A stretch of 64,000 nt of DNA from Kribbella sindirgiensis (lineage in GTDB: Bacteria > Actinomycetota > Actinomycetes > Propionibacteriales > Kribbellaceae): NCBI RefSeq assembly GCF_004331435.1, contig NZ_SJKA01000007.1:186001-250000 (forward strand). Direction: 5' to 3'. Of the stretch, positions 50,260 to 59,443 are shown piece after piece (positions within the stretch are counted from its first letter, which is position 1; every line of letters begins with the position of its first letter). A program made the translations under genes and the position numbers. The notes beneath the pieces are model-generated. The model was not told the DNA's origin and ran no database searches. It saw nothing but the letters and a program-made list of their open reading frames with translations.

Positions 50260-51645
50260 ATGGAGACTTCGGGGGATCCGGACGCGGTGGGGGCGGATCT
50301 GCACCTGGATCTGGCCGCGGCGCGGGGGCGGAACGAGTTGGCGCGTGCGTTGCACGAGTCGATCCGGAGTGGGCGGTTGACGGCGGGGACCCGGCTGCCG
50401 TCGTCGCGGTCGCTGGCCCGGGATCTCGGGATCGCGCGGAACACGGTCGCCGACGCGTACGGGCAGCTCGTGGCCGAAGGGTGGCTGACGGCGCGCCAAG
50501 GGTCCGGGACAGTGGTCGCGAGCCGCGCCGCCGTACCGCCGGCACCGGCCGTTTCGTTGCCTGAGGCCCGGAATTTTCGGTACGACCTGACGCCGGGATC
50601 CCCGGATGTGGCGACGTTCCCGCGGACCGAATGGCTGGCCGCGGCGCGGAAGGCGCTGACCGCGGCGCCGAACGAGGCGTTCGGGCTCGGCGATCCGCGC
50701 GGCCGGATCGAGTTGCGGCGGGTGCTCGCCGACTACCTGGCCCGGGCGCGCGGCGTGCGGGCCGACCCGGAGCTGATCCTGATCTGCTCCGGGTACGTGC
50801 AGGCGCTGAGCCTGCTCAGCGAGGCGATCAAGACGCTCGGCGGTACGACGATCGCGGTCGAGGAGTTCGGGTACGGGCTGCATCGGGACGTGATCCGGGC
50901 GCGCGGCCTGGACGTGGTCGCCGTACCGGTCGACGAGCTGGGTGCCCAGACCACCGGGCTGACCGGGCAGGGCGTACTGCTCACGCCCGCCCATCAGATG
51001 CCGACGGGCGTGCCGCTCGCGCCGGAACGCCGTACCGCTGCTGTCGAGTGGGCGCGGGAGTCGGGGGCGGTGCTGATCGAGGACGACTACGACGGCGAGT
51101 TCCGGTACGACCGGCAGGCGGTCGGGGCGTTGCAGGCGCTGGATCCGGAGCGCGTCGTGTACACGGGTACTGCGAGCAAGAGCCTCGCGCCCGGGCTGCG
51201 GCTCGCGTGGACGGTGCTGCCGCAGCGGTTGATCGAGCCGGTGGTCGCGGCGAAGCGGACGGCGGACTTCCAGACCGCGACGCTCGAACAGCTCATCCTC
51301 GCGGAATTCATTGCCTCCGGCCACTACGACCGGCACGTACGGCGTTCCCGCCTGCACTACCGCCGCCGCCGCGACCGCCTCGTCGAACTGCTCGCGGTCC
51401 GCGCGCCGACCGTCGAGGTGGCCGGTATCTCGGCCGGCCTCCATGTGCTGCTGGACGTGCCCGGCGACGCCGAGGACATGGTCGCCCGAGCCGCGCGCCA
51501 GGGCCTCGGCCTCGCCACGCTCACGACGTACCACTTCGACCCGACCCCAGCCACCCGCCAAGCAGTCATCGTCGGCTACGGCACCCCGCCGGACCACGCC
51601 TACCCCGGAGCCCTAGACCTCCTCTGCCAGGTCCTCGGCGTCTAA
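50260..51645 (+). CDS. MocR/PdxR-type regulator (GntR DNA-binding plus aminotransferase domain)
   Basis: A 461-residue protein with an N-terminal GntR winged helix (residues ~15-85: LARALHESIRSGRLTAGTRLPSSRSLARDLGI in part) fused to a class I aminotransferase-like domain. The PLP lysine is K307 in GTASKSLAPGLRLAW. Earlier SGYVQALSLL and EDDYDGEF are conserved. MocR proteins bind PLP to sense vitamin B6 or amino compounds and control pdx or GABA genes. No target operon is adjacent, so the role here is unspecified. The region downstream is a 762-bp structured gap. Confidence 0.9.
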   Translation: METSGDPDAVGADLHLDLAAARGRNELARALHESIRSGRLTAGTRLPSSRSLARDLGIARNTVADAYGQLVAEGWLTARQGSGTVVASRAAVPPAPAVSLPEARNFRYDLTPGSPDVATFPRTEWLAAARKALTAAPNEAFGLGDPRGRIELRRVLADYLARARGVRADPELILICSGYVQALSLLSEAIKTLGGTTIAVEEFGYGLHRDVIRARGLDVVAVPVDELGAQTTGLTGQGVLLTPAHQMPTGVPLAPERRTAAVEWARESGAVLIEDDYDGEFRYDRQAVGALQALDPERVVYTGTASKSLAPGLRLAWTVLPQRLIEPVVAAKRTADFQTATLEQLILAEFIASGHYDRHVRRSRLHYRRRRDRLVELLAVRAPTVEVAGISAGLHVLLDVPGDAEDMVARAARQGLGLATLTTYHFDPTPATRQAVIVGYGTPPDHAYPGALDLLCQVLGV

Positions 51646-51752
51646 CCCCGCCGCGCCGCCATCTGCGGGCTCTGCACAAGAACCGAGGCTGATGCCCGGC
51701 CGGCTGGGGATGCTGGCTGGTTGGTGCCGGCGCGGGCGGTTGAGTGCGCGTT

Positions 51753-51771
51753 CTCGACAGGAGGTGTCGAG
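51753..51771. repeat. Inverted repeat CTCGACA/TGTCGAG
   Basis: Perfect 7-bp arms at 51753-51759 and 51765-51771 with a 5-nt GGAGG centre. A further TGTCGAG follows the right arm of the next repeat. Confidence 0.55.
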
Positions 51772-51777
51772 TGGCTG

Positions 51778-51835
51778 GGTAGTGCACCTGAGCGTGATCG
51801 CGTCCGCGCGTACGGCGTCCCACCGGTGCACTACC
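51778..51835. repeat. Inverted repeat GGTAGTGCACC/GGTGCACTACC
   Basis: Exact 11-bp arms at 51778-51788 and 51825-51835 around 36 nt. The right arm is followed at once by TGTCGAG, while on the left the matching CTCGACA lies 18 nt earlier, so the arms look like an 18-bp stem split by an insertion. Confidence 0.6.
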
Positions 51836-51878
51836 TGTCGAGCCGCCGCGCACCCCCGCAATCCCCGTGGCTGCTCAA

Positions 51879-51906
51879 GGGCTCCCCAAACCAGTTCGGG
51901 GAGCCC
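51879..51906. repeat. Hairpin with GGGCTCCCC/GGGGAGCCC arms
   Basis: Perfect 9-bp arms at 51879-51887 and 51898-51906 with the 10-nt loop AAACCAGTTC. The inner part CCCCAAACCAGTTCGGGG resembles the palindrome at 51933. Confidence 0.7.
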
Positions 51907-51932
51907 TGCACCTCGAGGACGGCAGGTGAACC

Positions 51933-51952
51933 TCCCCAAACCGGTTTGGGGA
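51933..51952. repeat. Perfect 20-bp palindrome
   Basis: TCCCCAAACCGGTTTGGGGA reads identically on both strands without a mismatch or spacer. It shares the CCCCAAACC core with the hairpin 27 bp upstream, which indicates a repeat family instead of chance. Confidence 0.75.
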
Positions 51953-52177
51953 CGCCCGCGGCCCCGGGGAGGTCGTGGGTGGGCAGGTATGGGTTTGCTC
52001 TGCTGCCCGGTCCAGGGGCGAACCCTGAAGAGCGGGGAAACAAATCTGCAGATCGCGACGGTTTCTTTGCCGACAAGACCGCCCGCTCCGACGACGCCAC
52101 TCACCGTCCCGGCGCACCGCCGAAACCCACCACTCGTTGCCCCCGGCCGATTGCGGCAACTGGGAACACGCACCGGG

Positions 52178-52235
52178 AACAGGCAATGGTGACTGGGGAC
52201 AGGTAATACCGGGTGCCTACCCGCCATTGCCTGTT
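52178..52235. repeat. Inverted repeat AACAGGCAATGG/CCATTGCCTGTT with inner hairpin
   Basis: Exact 12-bp arms at 52178-52189 and 52224-52235 enclose 34 nt that contain an inner CGGGT/ACCCG hairpin. Three imperfect direct copies of GGGAACAGGYAAT occur in or just before it. The whole could fold as a two-stem RNA. Confidence 0.6.
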
Positions 52236-52407
52236 GCATGATCTCGGATCGGGTTGATCGCCGCCCACACATCGGGCAGGAGAGGTCAATAACCCGTTCG
52301 AGCGCCCGCGATCCCCGGCCCCGTCATCCGCGCACCAGTCACCGTCCAGCGCAGTCGAGCATCGGCGAGCTCGGCAGACACAAGCAGGAAGGGCATGTGG
52401 CGCGCGG

Positions 52408-53271
52408 CTACGCAACGCCCGTCGCGAGCGCTTGGATGTCGTCTGGGCTTACTCGGCAGCAGCCTCCGACGTACTTCGCACCCGCCTCGACCCAGCCGGG
52501 TGCCAAGGCTGCTGGCCCGGTGCCGTCGCCGACCCAGGTGCGGGCGACCGCGTCCCAGGACTCGCCGCGGTTGGGGTAGGCGATCGCGGGCTTGCCGGAC
52601 ACGGCGACGGCTGTCTGTACGGCGGCTCGGACGTCGGTCGGCTTGCAGCAGTTGATGCCGACTGCAATGACTTGGGGGATGGCGGGGATCGCGAAGGCGT
52701 CGGTGAGCGGTTGGCCGGCGCGGGTGTGGTCGCCCTCGATCGAGTACGAGAACCACGCGGGGAAGTCGAGTTCGCGCAGGAGGTCGACCAGGACCTCGGC
52801 CTCGTCGGTGTCGGGGATGGTTTCGACGGCCAGCAGGTCGGGGCCGGCGGCCGCGAGGAGTTCGAGGCGCGGGCCGTGGAAGTCGCGGAGGACCTGCGAG
52901 CTGACGCCGTACCGGCCGCGGTACTCCGAGCCGTCGGCGAGCATCGCGCCGTACGGCCCGACGGACGCAGCCACCAACCGCCCAGGGAACTCGTCGCGGA
53001 CCTCGAGGGCGATCCGGACGCTGCTCGTGATCAGGCGCTCGGCCTCGGCGCGTTCGACACCGGCGCGTGCGAAGCCGTCCACGCTGGCCTGGTAGCTCGC
53101 CGTGGTCGCGACCATCGCGCCGGCCGCGTAGTACGCGCGGTGCACGGCGGCGATCTCCGAAGGCGCGTCGCGCAGCAGGCGGGCGGACCACAGCGCGTCG
53201 GACAGGTCGTGGCCGCGGTCCTCCAGAGCGTTCGACAGACCGCCGTCCAGGATGACCAGGTGGTCAGACAC
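52408..53271 (-). CDS. mmuM: Homocysteine S-methyltransferase family protein
   Basis: A 287-residue TIM-barrel methyltransferase. The zinc cysteines are visible in VGINCCKP and in the C-terminal YVGGCCRVS; the N-terminal LDGGLSNALEDRG is typical. It transfers a methyl group, usually from S-methylmethionine or S-adenosylmethionine, to homocysteine to give methionine. The GTG at 53271 overlaps the stop of the D-amino-acid-oxidase-like gene by 8 bp, so the two are translationally coupled. Cytoplasmic. Confidence 0.92.
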   Translation of the reverse strand: MSDHLVILDGGLSNALEDRGHDLSDALWSARLLRDAPSEIAAVHRAYYAAGAMVATTASYQASVDGFARAGVERAEAERLITSSVRIALEVRDEFPGRLVAASVGPYGAMLADGSEYRGRYGVSSQVLRDFHGPRLELLAAAGPDLLAVETIPDTDEAEVLVDLLRELDFPAWFSYSIEGDHTRAGQPLTDAFAIPAIPQVIAVGINCCKPTDVRAAVQTAVAVSGKPAIAYPNRGESWDAVARTWVGDGTGPAALAPGWVEAGAKYVGGCCRVSPDDIQALATGVA

Positions 53272-54190
53272 CTTGGACAAGTTCGAAGACCTCGTCCGCG
53301 CAGCCCCAGGAGAGCGTGACTCCGGAGCCACCGTGGCCGTAGCAGTGGATGATCGGCTCGCCGGAGCGCGTGCGCACGAGCTCGCAGCGGATCGCCGGAC
53401 GTGCCGGACGCAGCCCGACGCGCTGCCGGATGATTTTCGCCTTGCGCAGTTGCGGAACCAGCTCGGCCGCCCGCTCCAGGATCTCTTCGGTGGTCTTCGG
53501 GTCGACGGCCAGGTTCCAGTCGCCGGGCTGGCTGGTGCCGCCGACGACCACGTCGTTCTGCCGCGGAATCACGTACGTCAGCTCGTCCGGCGAACGGTCC
53601 GCGACCAGCCAGTCGGTCAGCCCGCACGGCTCGACCGTCAGCACCTGGCCACGCACCGGCGTCACCGTCGGATCGCCCGCGGTCAGCCGCGCGCCCAGGC
53701 CGGTGCAGTTCACCACGAGATCGGCCCCGGTCGGCAACGCGGACAGCGCGGCCCGGGTCAGCGTCCCGCCCGCGGCCTCGAGCCGTTTCACCAACGCGGG
53801 CAGGTACGCCGGCATGTCGATCACCGGCGCCGTGAAGGCCCACCCGTCCGCGAACCCGGCCGGCGGCGACGCGACCCGGGTGAGATCCGGCAGTACGTCG
53901 GCCCACCGCGGGTCCGGCGTCCGCTCCACCAGGAACTCGCGCCCGTGCCGCAGTTGTACCGACGGCTCGAGCTCCGTCAGCTTCGTGAACTCCTCGTACG
54001 TCGCCCGCGACCAGCCGGCCACGCGATCCTCCGGGGCCGACAGGTACGGGTACCAGATTGCGGCCGCCACCGACGAGGTCGTCTCCAACGGCAGATCGCG
54101 AGCGAGCACCGCCACGTCGTACCCGCCCTCGGCGAGCCGGATGGCGCAGCTCAGCCCGATCACGCCCGCACCCACCACGATCACGCGCAT
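53264..54190 (-). CDS. FAD-dependent D-amino-acid-oxidase-like protein
   Basis: A 308-residue flavoenzyme of the DAO family. The dinucleotide-binding motif VVGAGVIGLSCAIRLAEGGYDV opens the protein, DLVVNCTGLGA is the second conserved block, and HCYGHGGSGVTLSWGCA marks the C-terminal FAD site. Members oxidise D-amino acids or glycine-like amines. The 8-bp overlap with the methyltransferase gene and a nearby D-aminopeptidase gene fit a D-amino-acid scavenging role. The exact substrate is inferred. Confidence 0.9.
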   Translation of the reverse strand: MRVIVVGAGVIGLSCAIRLAEGGYDVAVLARDLPLETTSSVAAAIWYPYLSAPEDRVAGWSRATYEEFTKLTELEPSVQLRHGREFLVERTPDPRWADVLPDLTRVASPPAGFADGWAFTAPVIDMPAYLPALVKRLEAAGGTLTRAALSALPTGADLVVNCTGLGARLTAGDPTVTPVRGQVLTVEPCGLTDWLVADRSPDELTYVIPRQNDVVVGGTSQPGDWNLAVDPKTTEEILERAAELVPQLRKAKIIRQRVGLRPARPAIRCELVRTRSGEPIIHCYGHGGSGVTLSWGCADEVFELVQGV

Positions 54191-54217
54191 TCACACAGTG
54201 TTACGTACAGCCCGCAA

Positions 54218-55303
54218 TCACGCCAGGTTGACTGCCAGCGAGTAGAAGCGGGTGATCTGGGTGGCGCCGTTGTTGTCGTCCGACATCAGGTACAGCTGCC
54301 GGCGTCCGCCCGGCAGGTATCCGCCGAGGGCGAGCGCCTCGACGTTGTCCAGCAACGGGTTCGGCTGCGGCTGCTTCGCGACGGCGCCCGACGGCGGGCA
54401 GTCGACCAGGTCGAACAGCAGCTTCTTCTGCAGGAACACCGACGTCGGCGCGTCCGCCAGCGAGGCCACCTTGGTGACATCGGCCGCCCGCCGCAGCGAC
54501 ACCGTGAACACCCGGATCGTGTTCCCGACGCCCGGTGTGAACGTCCGTTCCATCGACACCAGCTCGGTCGGGCTCGCCGACGCGAGTTCGACCAGCGCGA
54601 GTCCCGGGTCGGGCTGGTACGCGTACTGCGCGACCGGCCGGTAGTCGTGCCCGGGCAGACCGAAGTACCGGATGATGCGGTTCCGGCTGCGGTTGCCGGC
54701 GTCGGTCCCGTCCGAGGCGAGCGGGCCTTCCATACCGGCGTACAGCGACAGACCGTCACGGCTGACCGCCAGCGATTCGAACGTCGCGTTGCTCGTCGCC
54801 TCGCCGGCCGGCGCGACCCGGAAGCGGGCCGGCACCGGCAGCTGGCCGATCTGCTTGCCGTCCGACAGCCGGAAACGCCGGATCGACGGCTCCCGCTCCG
54901 ACGTCGCCAGGATGGTCCGATCGCCCCGCTCGACGACGAGTCCTTCGCCGTCGAAGTCGCCGCCGTTGTACGGCGTACCGTCCGGGCGCCGGAGTATCGT
55001 CATCCCGTCGACCTGTACCGAGGTCGGCTTGCTGTTCACCTTCAGGTCGAACACCCGGGCGGGTGTGGTCGCGACGTTGTCGACGAGCGCGACCGCGCTG
55101 TGCGGCCCGGTCACGTTGAGTGCGGACAGTCCCGCCACCGGCTGCCCGTCGTACGTCGTCTTGTCGAGCGCGTCGCTGAAACCGAGCAGCGTCGCATGCT
55201 GCGAGCAAGCCCCGCCGTACTGGAGCGGAGTCGCGGACGCGGTGAGCGTCGTGGTGAGGGCGGTCAGGACGACTGCTGCGGCCAGCGGCTGGTGCCAACG
55301 CAT
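54218..55303 (-). CDS. Exported phytase-like domain protein (PF13449 type)
   Basis: A 361-residue secreted protein with a signal peptide (RWHQPLAAAVVLTALTTTLTA) to about residue 24. The beta-propeller-like body has the blocks DFDGEGLVVERG, FESLAVSRDGLSLYAGMEG, NVEALALGGYLPGG and LYLMSDDNNG, characteristic of the esterase-like phytase family. It may release phosphate from inositol phosphates or cut esters outside the cell, but activity in this family is poorly defined. It sits 27 bp from the oxidase gene, co-directional. Confidence 0.85.
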   Translation of the reverse strand: MRWHQPLAAAVVLTALTTTLTASATPLQYGGACSQHATLLGFSDALDKTTYDGQPVAGLSALNVTGPHSAVALVDNVATTPARVFDLKVNSKPTSVQVDGMTILRRPDGTPYNGGDFDGEGLVVERGDRTILATSEREPSIRRFRLSDGKQIGQLPVPARFRVAPAGEATSNATFESLAVSRDGLSLYAGMEGPLASDGTDAGNRSRNRIIRYFGLPGHDYRPVAQYAYQPDPGLALVELASASPTELVSMERTFTPGVGNTIRVFTVSLRRAADVTKVASLADAPTSVFLQKKLLFDLVDCPPSGAVAKQPQPNPLLDNVEALALGGYLPGGRRQLYLMSDDNNGATQITRFYSLAVNLA

Positions 55304-55337
55304 TCCGGACTCCTAGGAGAGAGACGACCGGACCAAA

Positions 55338-56162
55338 CTACTCGCTGACTCCGCGGCTCAACAGGACGGTCGCGATGAAGCTCCGGTAAAGCTGCAGCGG
55401 ATTGTCATTGCGCAAGGCAACGACCTTCTCATCACGCCGCTCGACGCCGCGCAGCTGGGTGGCCAGCTCGCCGAACGCGCCGTTGTGGAAGCGCACGGTC
55501 AGCTCGGCAGGGAGCGTGATACTCGGCAACCGGATGTCGCTCAGCCGGGCGAGCGCGCGGCGGGCACCGTCGTGGATCAGCTCCCGGGCCCGCTCCGGAT
55601 GCACCGACAGGGCGGCGTTGTGCGACACCGAGTCCTTCACCACAACCGATTCGATCTCCGGACAGAACGCCTGCGCCTCGTCGATCGTCACCCGGTCGCC
55701 GGAGATCAGTACGACGGGAACTCCGTGCGCCAGCGCGGCGAGCGCGTTGATTCCGGCCTCGCCGGTGATCGCGCCGTTCAGCCGGACCTCGGCGATCGCA
55801 CGCGGGTTGTAGGTGTGGTGCAGCACGGACGACGTCGACCCCGCCGACCCGTGGTACGAAACGAAGAACACGGCGTCGAACGAGTCGTCGAGACCCTGCA
55901 TCATGTACAGCGGCTTGTGCTTCCCGGACAGGTAGCTCGCGCGCCCATGCAACTCGTCGGGGCGCAGGTTCTGCATTGTCGAGTGCGAGTCGTTCACCAG
56001 GAACTCGGTCCCGCCCGCGGCCAGCGCGCCGTCGATCGCGGCGTTCACCTCGGCCTGCAGTTGGCCTCGGTAGTACTCGTACTCCGCGGCGGGTCCGCGT
56101 ACCTGGCTCCAGTCGACGACGCCCGCCGTACCCTCCATGTCGGTCGACAAGAAGATCTTCAT
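55338..56162 (-). CDS. dppA: M55 family D-aminopeptidase (DppA-like)
   Basis: A 274-residue zinc peptidase. The ligands of DppA are all present: D8 and E10 in STDMEGTAG, H60 in NDSHSTM, H104 in SYHGSAG, and E135 in GAITGEAGIN. DppA enzymes cut D-amino acids from peptides such as D-Ala-D-Ala. It starts one base after the gudD stop, so it is in the glucarate operon, which is unexpected. No signal peptide. The D-amino-acid-oxidase-like gene two genes downstream could use its products. Confidence 0.92.
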   Translation of the reverse strand: MKIFLSTDMEGTAGVVDWSQVRGPAAEYEYYRGQLQAEVNAAIDGALAAGGTEFLVNDSHSTMQNLRPDELHGRASYLSGKHKPLYMMQGLDDSFDAVFFVSYHGSAGSTSSVLHHTYNPRAIAEVRLNGAITGEAGINALAALAHGVPVVLISGDRVTIDEAQAFCPEIESVVVKDSVSHNAALSVHPERARELIHDGARRALARLSDIRLPSITLPAELTVRFHNGAFGELATQLRGVERRDEKVVALRNDNPLQLYRSFIATVLLSRGVSE

Positions 56163-57482
56163 CTAACGGACCATACAAGGCCGTTTCGGGTCGAACCCCC
56201 AGTCCTCGATCAGGTACTGCATCGCGATCGCGTCGTTGCGGGCGCCGAGGCCGTGCTCGAGGTACAGCTCGTGGGCGGCGGCCAGCGCGTCGCGGTCGAG
56301 TTCGATCCCGAGGCCAGGGCGGGTCGGTACGGCGATCTCGCCGCCGGCGATCCGCAGCGGTTCCTTGGTGAGCGCCTGCCCGTCCTGCCAGATCCAGTGC
56401 GTGTCGAGCGCGGTGACGTCTCCCGGTGCGGCCGCGCCGACGTGGGTGAACATCGCGAGCGAGATGTCGAAGTGGTTGTTCGAGTGCGAACCCCAGGTCA
56501 GCCCGAAGTCGTGGCACAGCTGCGCGACCCGCACCGATCCGGCCATCGTCCAGAAGTGCGGGTCCGCCAGCGGGATGTCGACCGCGTCCGTCCGGATCGC
56601 GTGCGCGAGCTCACGCCAGTCGGTCGCGATCATGTTCGTCGCAGTCCGGAGACCGGTCTGCCGCTTGAACTCGGCCATCGTCTCCCGCCCGGAGAACCCG
56701 GACTCTGCGCCGCACGGATCCTCGACATACGCCAGTACGTCGTCCAGCCCCGAGCAGACCGCGACGGCCTCACGGACCAGCCAGGCCCCGTTCGGGTCGA
56801 CCGTGATCCGGGCCTCCGGAAACCGCTCGTGCAACGCCCGCACCGCGTCCACCTCGACATGCGGATCGAACACCCCACCCTTGAGCTTGAAGTCGGCGAA
56901 CCCGTACCGCTCCTGCGCCGCCACAGCCAACTCGACAACAGCCTCAGCCGAAAGCACCGGCCTCCGCCGCAGCTCCAACCACCGGTCACCACCGCCTTCC
57001 ACCTGGTAGGGCAGGTTTGTTTGCGCCACGTCCCCCACGTAGAACAGGTAACCCAGCACCGGGACCGCCGCGCGCTGCTGCCCTTCCCCGAGCAACTCGG
57101 CAACAGGTACACCGAGATGCTGCCCGAGCAGATCCAGCAGCGCCGACTCGAGTCCCGTCACCGCATGCACCGTCGTCCGAAGATCGAAGGTCTGCTGCCC
57201 CCGCCCACCGGCGTCTCGCCCCTGGAAGGCGGTGGAAATCGCGCGAAGCAGCCCGCGGTATCCAGCAAGCGGCTGGTTGATGAGCTGAGGTGCCGCGTCG
57301 CGGATCGTACCCGCGATCTTCTCCCCGCCAGGCACCTCGCCAAGCCCGGTATTACCCGAGCTGTCGGTGACGATCACAACGTTCCGAGTGAAGAACGGCC
57401 CATGCGCCCCACTCAGATTCAGCAACATACTGTCGTACCCAGCCACCGGCACGACCTCGACCGACGCGACAGTAGGCGTCAT
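56163..57482 (-). CDS. gudD: Glucarate dehydratase (copy 1)
   Basis: A 439-residue enolase-superfamily enzyme with complete glucarate dehydratase chemistry. K199/K201 (FKLKGG), D229/N231 (VDPNGAW), E254 (VEDP), N283 (ATNM) and H333 (GSHSNNH) each lie six residues before their E. coli GudD counterparts. It removes water from D-glucarate or L-idarate to give 5-keto-4-deoxyglucarate, the substrate of KdgD encoded just upstream. The ATG overlaps the kdgD stop by 4 bp. Confidence 0.95.
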   Translation of the reverse strand: MTPTVASVEVVPVAGYDSMLLNLSGAHGPFFTRNVVIVTDSSGNTGLGEVPGGEKIAGTIRDAAPQLINQPLAGYRGLLRAISTAFQGRDAGGRGQQTFDLRTTVHAVTGLESALLDLLGQHLGVPVAELLGEGQQRAAVPVLGYLFYVGDVAQTNLPYQVEGGGDRWLELRRRPVLSAEAVVELAVAAQERYGFADFKLKGGVFDPHVEVDAVRALHERFPEARITVDPNGAWLVREAVAVCSGLDDVLAYVEDPCGAESGFSGRETMAEFKRQTGLRTATNMIATDWRELAHAIRTDAVDIPLADPHFWTMAGSVRVAQLCHDFGLTWGSHSNNHFDISLAMFTHVGAAAPGDVTALDTHWIWQDGQALTKEPLRIAGGEIAVPTRPGLGIELDRDALAAAHELYLEHGLGARNDAIAMQYLIEDWGFDPKRPCMVR

Positions 57483-58405
57483 TTCACCTTCTTGATCAGC
57501 TCGGTCAGCTCCGCGAGCTCCTCGGAGCTGAGGTCCTGCAGCGGCGGCCGCACCGGCCCGGCGCCGCGTCCGATCGCGTTGACGCCGGCCTTCACGATCG
57601 ACACGGCGTACCCCTTGGTCCGGTCGCGGATGTCCAGGTACGGCAGCACGAACTCGCGCAGCTTGCGGTACACCGAGTCCCGGTCCTGGGCGATCACGTC
57701 GGCGTAGAAGCCGAGCGCGAACTCCGGGACGAAGTTGAAGATCGCCGACGAGTACGTGCTGTACCCGAGCTGCAGCAGCGGCAGCGCGAACGTCTCCGCC
57801 GTCGGCAGCCCGCCGACGTACGTCAGCCGCTCGCCGACCAGCGCGTACGTCCGCGTCATCTGCTCGACGTTTCCGACCCCGTCCTTGAGGCAGACCAGGT
57901 TCGGGTTCCGGTCCGCGAGCTCCGCAACCGTTACGTCGTCGAGGATCGCATTCGCCCGGCTGTACACCGTTACCCCGAGCGATGTACTGCGGCACACCGC
58001 CGACACATGCTCGATCAAACCACGTTGACCGGCCTCGGTCAGGTACGGCGGGAACAGCAGGACCCCGTCCGCACCGGCCGCCTCCGCCGCCTGGGCTCCC
58101 GCCACCGCGGCGGCGGTTCCACCGGTCGCCGGTGCGATCACCGGGACCCGCCCGTTCACCTCCGAAACAGCGGTCCGTACGACGGTGTCGATCTCCGCCG
58201 GTGTCAGCGAGAAGCCCTCGCCGGTCCCGCCCGCGGCGAACAGGCCCGCGACGTCGTACTTGCTCAGCCAGGACAGGTGCTCGCGGTACCCCGCCTCGTT
58301 GAAGCTGAGGTCCGCGTGGAAGTGCGTCACGGGGAACGAGAGCAGCCCGGTCTTCAGCTGCGCGGCGAGTTCAGTGGGGGAGTACCGGGGGGAATCATTG
58401 GTCAC
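57479..58405 (-). CDS. kdgD: 5-dehydro-4-deoxyglucarate dehydratase
   Basis: A 308-residue DHDPS-superfamily barrel. K174 in VCLKDGVGN forms the Schiff base, and Y148 in VTVYSRANA assists. [16 protein letters not shown] is the family's substrate-binding loop. It dehydrates and decarboxylates 5-keto-4-deoxyglucarate to 2,5-dioxopentanoate. It is the first enzyme gene after the lysR gene and is preceded by a near-palindromic operator at 58439-58456. Typical length. Confidence 0.93.
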   Translation of the reverse strand: MTNDSPRYSPTELAAQLKTGLLSFPVTHFHADLSFNEAGYREHLSWLSKYDVAGLFAAGGTGEGFSLTPAEIDTVVRTAVSEVNGRVPVIAPATGGTAAAVAGAQAAEAAGADGVLLFPPYLTEAGQRGLIEHVSAVCRSTSLGVTVYSRANAILDDVTVAELADRNPNLVCLKDGVGNVEQMTRTYALVGERLTYVGGLPTAETFALPLLQLGYSTYSSAIFNFVPEFALGFYADVIAQDRDSVYRKLREFVLPYLDIRDRTKGYAVSIVKAGVNAIGRGAGPVRPPLQDLSSEELAELTELIKKVK

Positions 58406-58438
58406 GCGGCACAGCGTAGGAAGCCGCGTGGATACCTG

Positions 58439-58456
58439 TCCAAGATCGATTTTGGA
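58439..58456. promoter_or_regulatory. Probable LysR operator in front of kdgD
   Basis: TCCAAGATCGATTTTGGA matches its reverse complement at 16 of 18 positions. With its left flank it contains CCTGTCCAAG (58435-58444), which recurs in reverse orientation on the far side of the lysR gene. It lies 33 bp before the kdgD start. Confidence 0.65.
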
Positions 58457-58457
58457 T

Positions 58458-59345
58458 CTAATGATGCTCTGGGAGCATCGTGAGCACGCGCTGCAGGACC
58501 GGGCCGGTCGCGTCCCGCCGCCAGATCGCGTGCAGTTCGACCGCCTCGACAGGTCCGCCGGGTCCGTCCAGGTCGCAGTACGTCACGCCCTCGACGCCGA
58601 GGTGCCGGGCCGACGCCGGCACCAGCGCGATACCGCGACCGGCGGCGACCAGCAGGATCACGGTGAGGATCTGCTGCACCCGCTGCTCGATCCGCGGGTG
58701 CGACTCGGCGAGGAACCGGACCGTGAGCTCGTGGAAGTACCGGGCCTGGGTCGGCGAGTAGCTGATCACCTGCTCACCGCTGAAGTCCGCGGACGTCAAC
58801 GGCCGGCCGAGCGCGGCGAGCCGATGGTTGCCGGGGACAACAGCACACAACGGTTCCCGCACCACGAGCCGGGAGTCCAGTACGTCGGAGTCGAACGGCG
58901 GCCGTCCGAGTCCGAGATCCAGCTCGCCGCGCAGCAGCCCGTCGATCTGCGCGGGTGTGACCCGCTCGTGCAGGATCACGTCGACGTCCGGCAGTTCCTC
59001 GGACAGCCGGCGCAGCAGCGGCCCGAGCGTCCGGATCGCCGACGTGGCCGTGAATCCGAGCCGCAGCGTCCCCGCCGCGCCCTGGTCCACCCGGCGGGCC
59101 AGATCGCCCGCGGTCTCGACCAGCGCGAGCAGCCGGCGTGCCTCGGTGAGGAACGCCTGCCCGGCCTCGGTCAGCTCGACCTTGCGGTTGTCGCGTTCGA
59201 GCAGCCGCGCGCCGACGGCCCGCTCGAGCTTCTGCACCTGCCGGCTCAACGGCGGCTGGGTCATGTTCAGCCGGTCGGCGGCCCGGCCGAAATGCAGTTC
59301 CTCGGCGACCGCGACGAACGCGCTCAGCTGGTCGAGCGAAAACAT
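58458..59345 (-). CDS. LysR-family regulator of glucarate genes
   Basis: A 295-residue LysR-type protein. The N-terminal winged helix is [30 protein letters not shown] in part, and the C-terminal ~210 residues are a two-lobe effector domain ([11 protein letters not shown]). It lies between the leftward kdgD operon and the divergent tct-gudD2 operon, so it probably senses glucarate or a pathway intermediate and controls both. The 3' end holds an exact GATGCTC/GAGCATC hairpin at 58463-58479 that could partly terminate its transcript before kdgD. Confidence 0.92.
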   Translation of the reverse strand: MFSLDQLSAFVAVAEELHFGRAADRLNMTQPPLSRQVQKLERAVGARLLERDNRKVELTEAGQAFLTEARRLLALVETAGDLARRVDQGAAGTLRLGFTATSAIRTLGPLLRRLSEELPDVDVILHERVTPAQIDGLLRGELDLGLGRPPFDSDVLDSRLVVREPLCAVVPGNHRLAALGRPLTSADFSGEQVISYSPTQARYFHELTVRFLAESHPRIEQRVQQILTVILLVAAGRGIALVPASARHLGVEGVTYCDLDGPGGPVEAVELHAIWRRDATGPVLQRVLTMLPEHH

Positions 59346-59380
59346 GATGTCCGAAAGGTATCACTCGATGCCACATCGGC

Positions 59381-59390
59381 CTTGGACAGG
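59381..59390. promoter_or_regulatory. Second LysR half-site in the lysR/tctC divergent gap
   Basis: CTTGGACAGG is the reverse complement of CCTGTCCAAG at 58435-58444. It lies between the lysR start (59345) and tctC start (59444), about 55 bp upstream of tctC, where an activator would bind. A CGATG/CATCG repeat is beside it. Confidence 0.6.
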
Positions 59391-59443
59391 CATGATCGCC
59401 GCTTCCTACGCTCACGAAATCGAGCCCGGAGGAGGGATTTCCG

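Larger units (their letters stand above)
51646..52407. other. 762-bp intergenic region rich in inverted repeats, no credible gene
   Basis: The region lies between convergent mocR-like and homocysteine methyltransferase genes. Frames present are low in plausible coding character and consist partly of repeats translated as Pro/Gly. At least five inverted repeats are visible, two with related CCCCAAACCRGTTYGGGG cores. It may hold structured RNA, terminators or palindromic dispersed elements. Confidence 0.6.

Noticed and set aside
51721-52206. Possible 161-codon gene in the palindrome-rich gap
   Set aside because: Its product is made largely of translated inverted repeats (PNQFGEP, PQTGLGTP) and lacks a ribosome site or recognisable domain.
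55485-57707. Plus-strand 740-codon frame opposite gudD and the D-aminopeptidase gene
   Set aside because: Composition is that of an antisense frame; the minus-strand enzymes have all active-site residues in order.
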